The notes under the pieces are model-generated. The model was given only the letters and a program-made list of their open reading frames with translations, searched no databases and was not told the DNA's origin. DNA of 14,351 bases, taken from the NCBI GenBank assembly GCA_964348535.1, contig CAYGDB010000014.1, forward strand, positions 1 to 14,351, given 5' to 3'. Shown here piece after piece: positions 13,266-14,351 of the stretch. Origin of the DNA: JBGPJO01 sp964348535. Its GTDB lineage: Bacteria; Patescibacteriota; Minisyncoccia; Phycocordibacterales; JAKFXT01. How positions within the stretch are numbered: the stretch's first letter is position 1; each line of letters starts with the position of its first letter. A program made the translations under genes and the position numbers.

Positions 13266-14351
13266 GGGTTTTGTTGAACATAGAGAAAAGTTCTTCTTCG
13301 CTACAATGTGAAGATTTCTCTTCAGAGCGTTTTTTAATCTCAAATTTTTGGAGAGCCATAGTTTTTTCGCTCACCACCACTCGGATTGGAATACCGATTA
13401 AATCCGCGTCCGCGAATTTTTCTCCGGCTCGAGCCTCTCTGTCGTCAAATAGAACCGAAACCCCAGTTTCTAAAAGAAGCTTGTAGAGACGCTCCGCCTC
13501 TTTTAAAGCCGGACTTCCCGCATCCCCGAGCGATATGATGTGAACCTGAAACGGAGAGACACTCTCCGGCCAAATTATGCCCTTTTGGTCTGAAAATTTT
13601 TCAACCAACACCCCCATTAATCTGGTCACTCCTATACCGTAAGAACCCATCCAAACAGGGATTTTTTCTCCATTTTCCCCAGAATAATAAAGACCGAGGT
13701 CTTCGGATTTTTGGACTCCAAAATTAAATATGTTCCCGACTTCAACCGTTTTAACTTCCTCAAGCTCCTCTCTTGATACACCCAAATCTTTTAAAGTTTC
13801 ATCATTTAAAACCTCTTTATTTATGGCTATGTTCTTCTTTCTGTTTATGTAAACCACATCCTCACCGGCATCGCAAATTGTTTGAAATTCGTGACTGAAT
13901 TTTGTAAAAGCCCCGCCGGAGGCAAAGGTTACAAAAGTATCTTCGCCTATCCCAAGTCTCTCATAAACTTTTTTATAGGCCTCTATGGTTTTATCGTAAA
14001 AAAGATTATGGTCATATTCCCCGAGAGAAAAAGAATACATGTCTTTCATCACAAATTCCCTTCCTCTCATCACTCCGCTTTTGGCGCGGAGCTCGTTTCT
14101 AAGTTTTGTTTGAAATTGATAAACGTAAACAGGCAAGTCGCGGAAACTTGATATGTGGCTTTTCATCATATCGGCAATGGGTTCTTCGTGCGACCATCCA
14201 AAACCAACTTCCCCGCCGGATTTCAGTTTTGATTTAAACCAAACATCAACCACCTCATCATCCCATCTTTTGGTTTCTTCCCAGAGTTCTTTTCTCTGAA
14301 GAGAGGTCATTATTATCTCTTGGCCTCCGATTGAATCCATCTCTTCCTTTA
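13255..14351 (-). CDS. proS: Prolyl-tRNA synthetase, 5' part outside the window
   Basis: It charges tRNA-Pro with proline. The frame is open to the window edge (residues KEEM just before the first internal ATG at 14340), so the N-terminus with motif 1 is missing. Visible parts are the motif 2 region (RNELRAKSGVMRGREFVMKD), the bacterial-type EVGNIFNFG segment, motif 3 GSYGIGVTRLMG and the C-terminal anticodon-binding domain (FQVHIISLG...VLFDDREARAGEKFADADLIG). The stretch between motifs 2 and 3 is short: the approximately 180-residue editing insertion of typical bacterial ProRS is absent. It is the first visible gene of the mre operon and overlaps mreB by 11 nt. Confidence 0.95.
   Translation of the reverse strand, partial: KEEMDSIGGQEIIMTSLQRKELWEETKRWDDEVVDVWFKSKLKSGGEVGFGWSHEEPIADMMKSHISSFRDLPVYVYQFQTKLRNELRAKSGVMRGREFVMKDMYSFSLGEYDHNLFYDKTIEAYKKVYERLGIGEDTFVTFASGGAFTKFSHEFQTICDAGEDVVYINRKKNIAINKEVLNDETLKDLGVSREELEEVKTVEVGNIFNFGVQKSEDLGLYYSGENGEKIPVWMGSYGIGVTRLMGVLVEKFSDQKGIIWPESVSPFQVHIISLGDAGSPALKEAERLYKLLLETGVSVLFDDREARAGEKFADADLIGIPIRVVVSEKTMALQKFEIKKRSEEKSSHCSEEELFSMFNKTHVQ

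Noticed and set aside
13266..13343. Longer mreB start adding 26 residues.
   Set aside because: The extension is entirely inside proS and unlike any MreB N-terminus; MFNKIREKFF followed by DIGIDLGTANT is the usual form.
1..14351. CRISPR array, insertion sequence or phage genes.
   Set aside because: No regularly spaced repeats, transposase, integrase or structural phage proteins are visible in any frame.

Overview
This window looks like a chromosomal piece of a Candidate Phyla Radiation (Patescibacteria) bacterium, most likely of the Parcubacteria group. That is an inference from the gene set: a dcw-type division cluster, a MurF without its N-terminal domain, a class I (archaeal-type) lysyl-tRNA synthetase, a prolyl-tRNA synthetase without the editing insertion, a miniature MreD-like protein, compact A+T-rich sequence, and several genes without a clear Shine-Dalgarno site. 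UGA is used as a stop (for example in rsmH and the zinc-ribbon gene), which argues against the UGA-recoding CPR lineages. Every gene I can support lies on the minus strand, so transcription runs from high to low coordinates.

Four transcription units can be read from right to left. (1) 14351-8976, elongation and cell shape: proS (cut by the window edge), mreB, mreC, a short MreD-like membrane protein, mrdA (PBP2) and a small three-repeat zinc-ribbon protein, closed by a terminator at 8976-8997. (2) 8792-5774: a promoter, greA, class I lysS, a two-helix membrane protein and a bacterial PH-domain membrane protein, closed by a 13-bp terminator hairpin at 5774-5802. (3) 5760-369, division: a DnaA-box sequence, a promoter overlapped by MraZ boxes, mraZ, rsmH, an FtsL-like protein, ftsI, murF, a 26-aa membrane peptide and speD, closed by a terminator at 369-394. 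(4) 342-201: a tRNA-Glu(CTC) gene with its own extended -10 promoter and a terminator-like hairpin.

Units 1 and 3 supply the two class B penicillin-binding protein systems, PBP2 with MreBC for the side wall and FtsI with the FtsL-like protein for the septum. MurF and RsmH add precursor synthesis and ribosome methylation. The final gene of the division operon, speD, is not a usual dcw gene and its substrate is uncertain.

The least explained DNA is 1-250, next to tRNA-Glu. It holds a direct copy of the tRNA 3' end and an inverted copy split exactly at the T-arm/acceptor junction by a 25-nt hairpin. These copies form nested inverted repeats. The second unexplained stretch is 8793-8975, which holds a perfect 26-bp palindrome and two further small hairpins.
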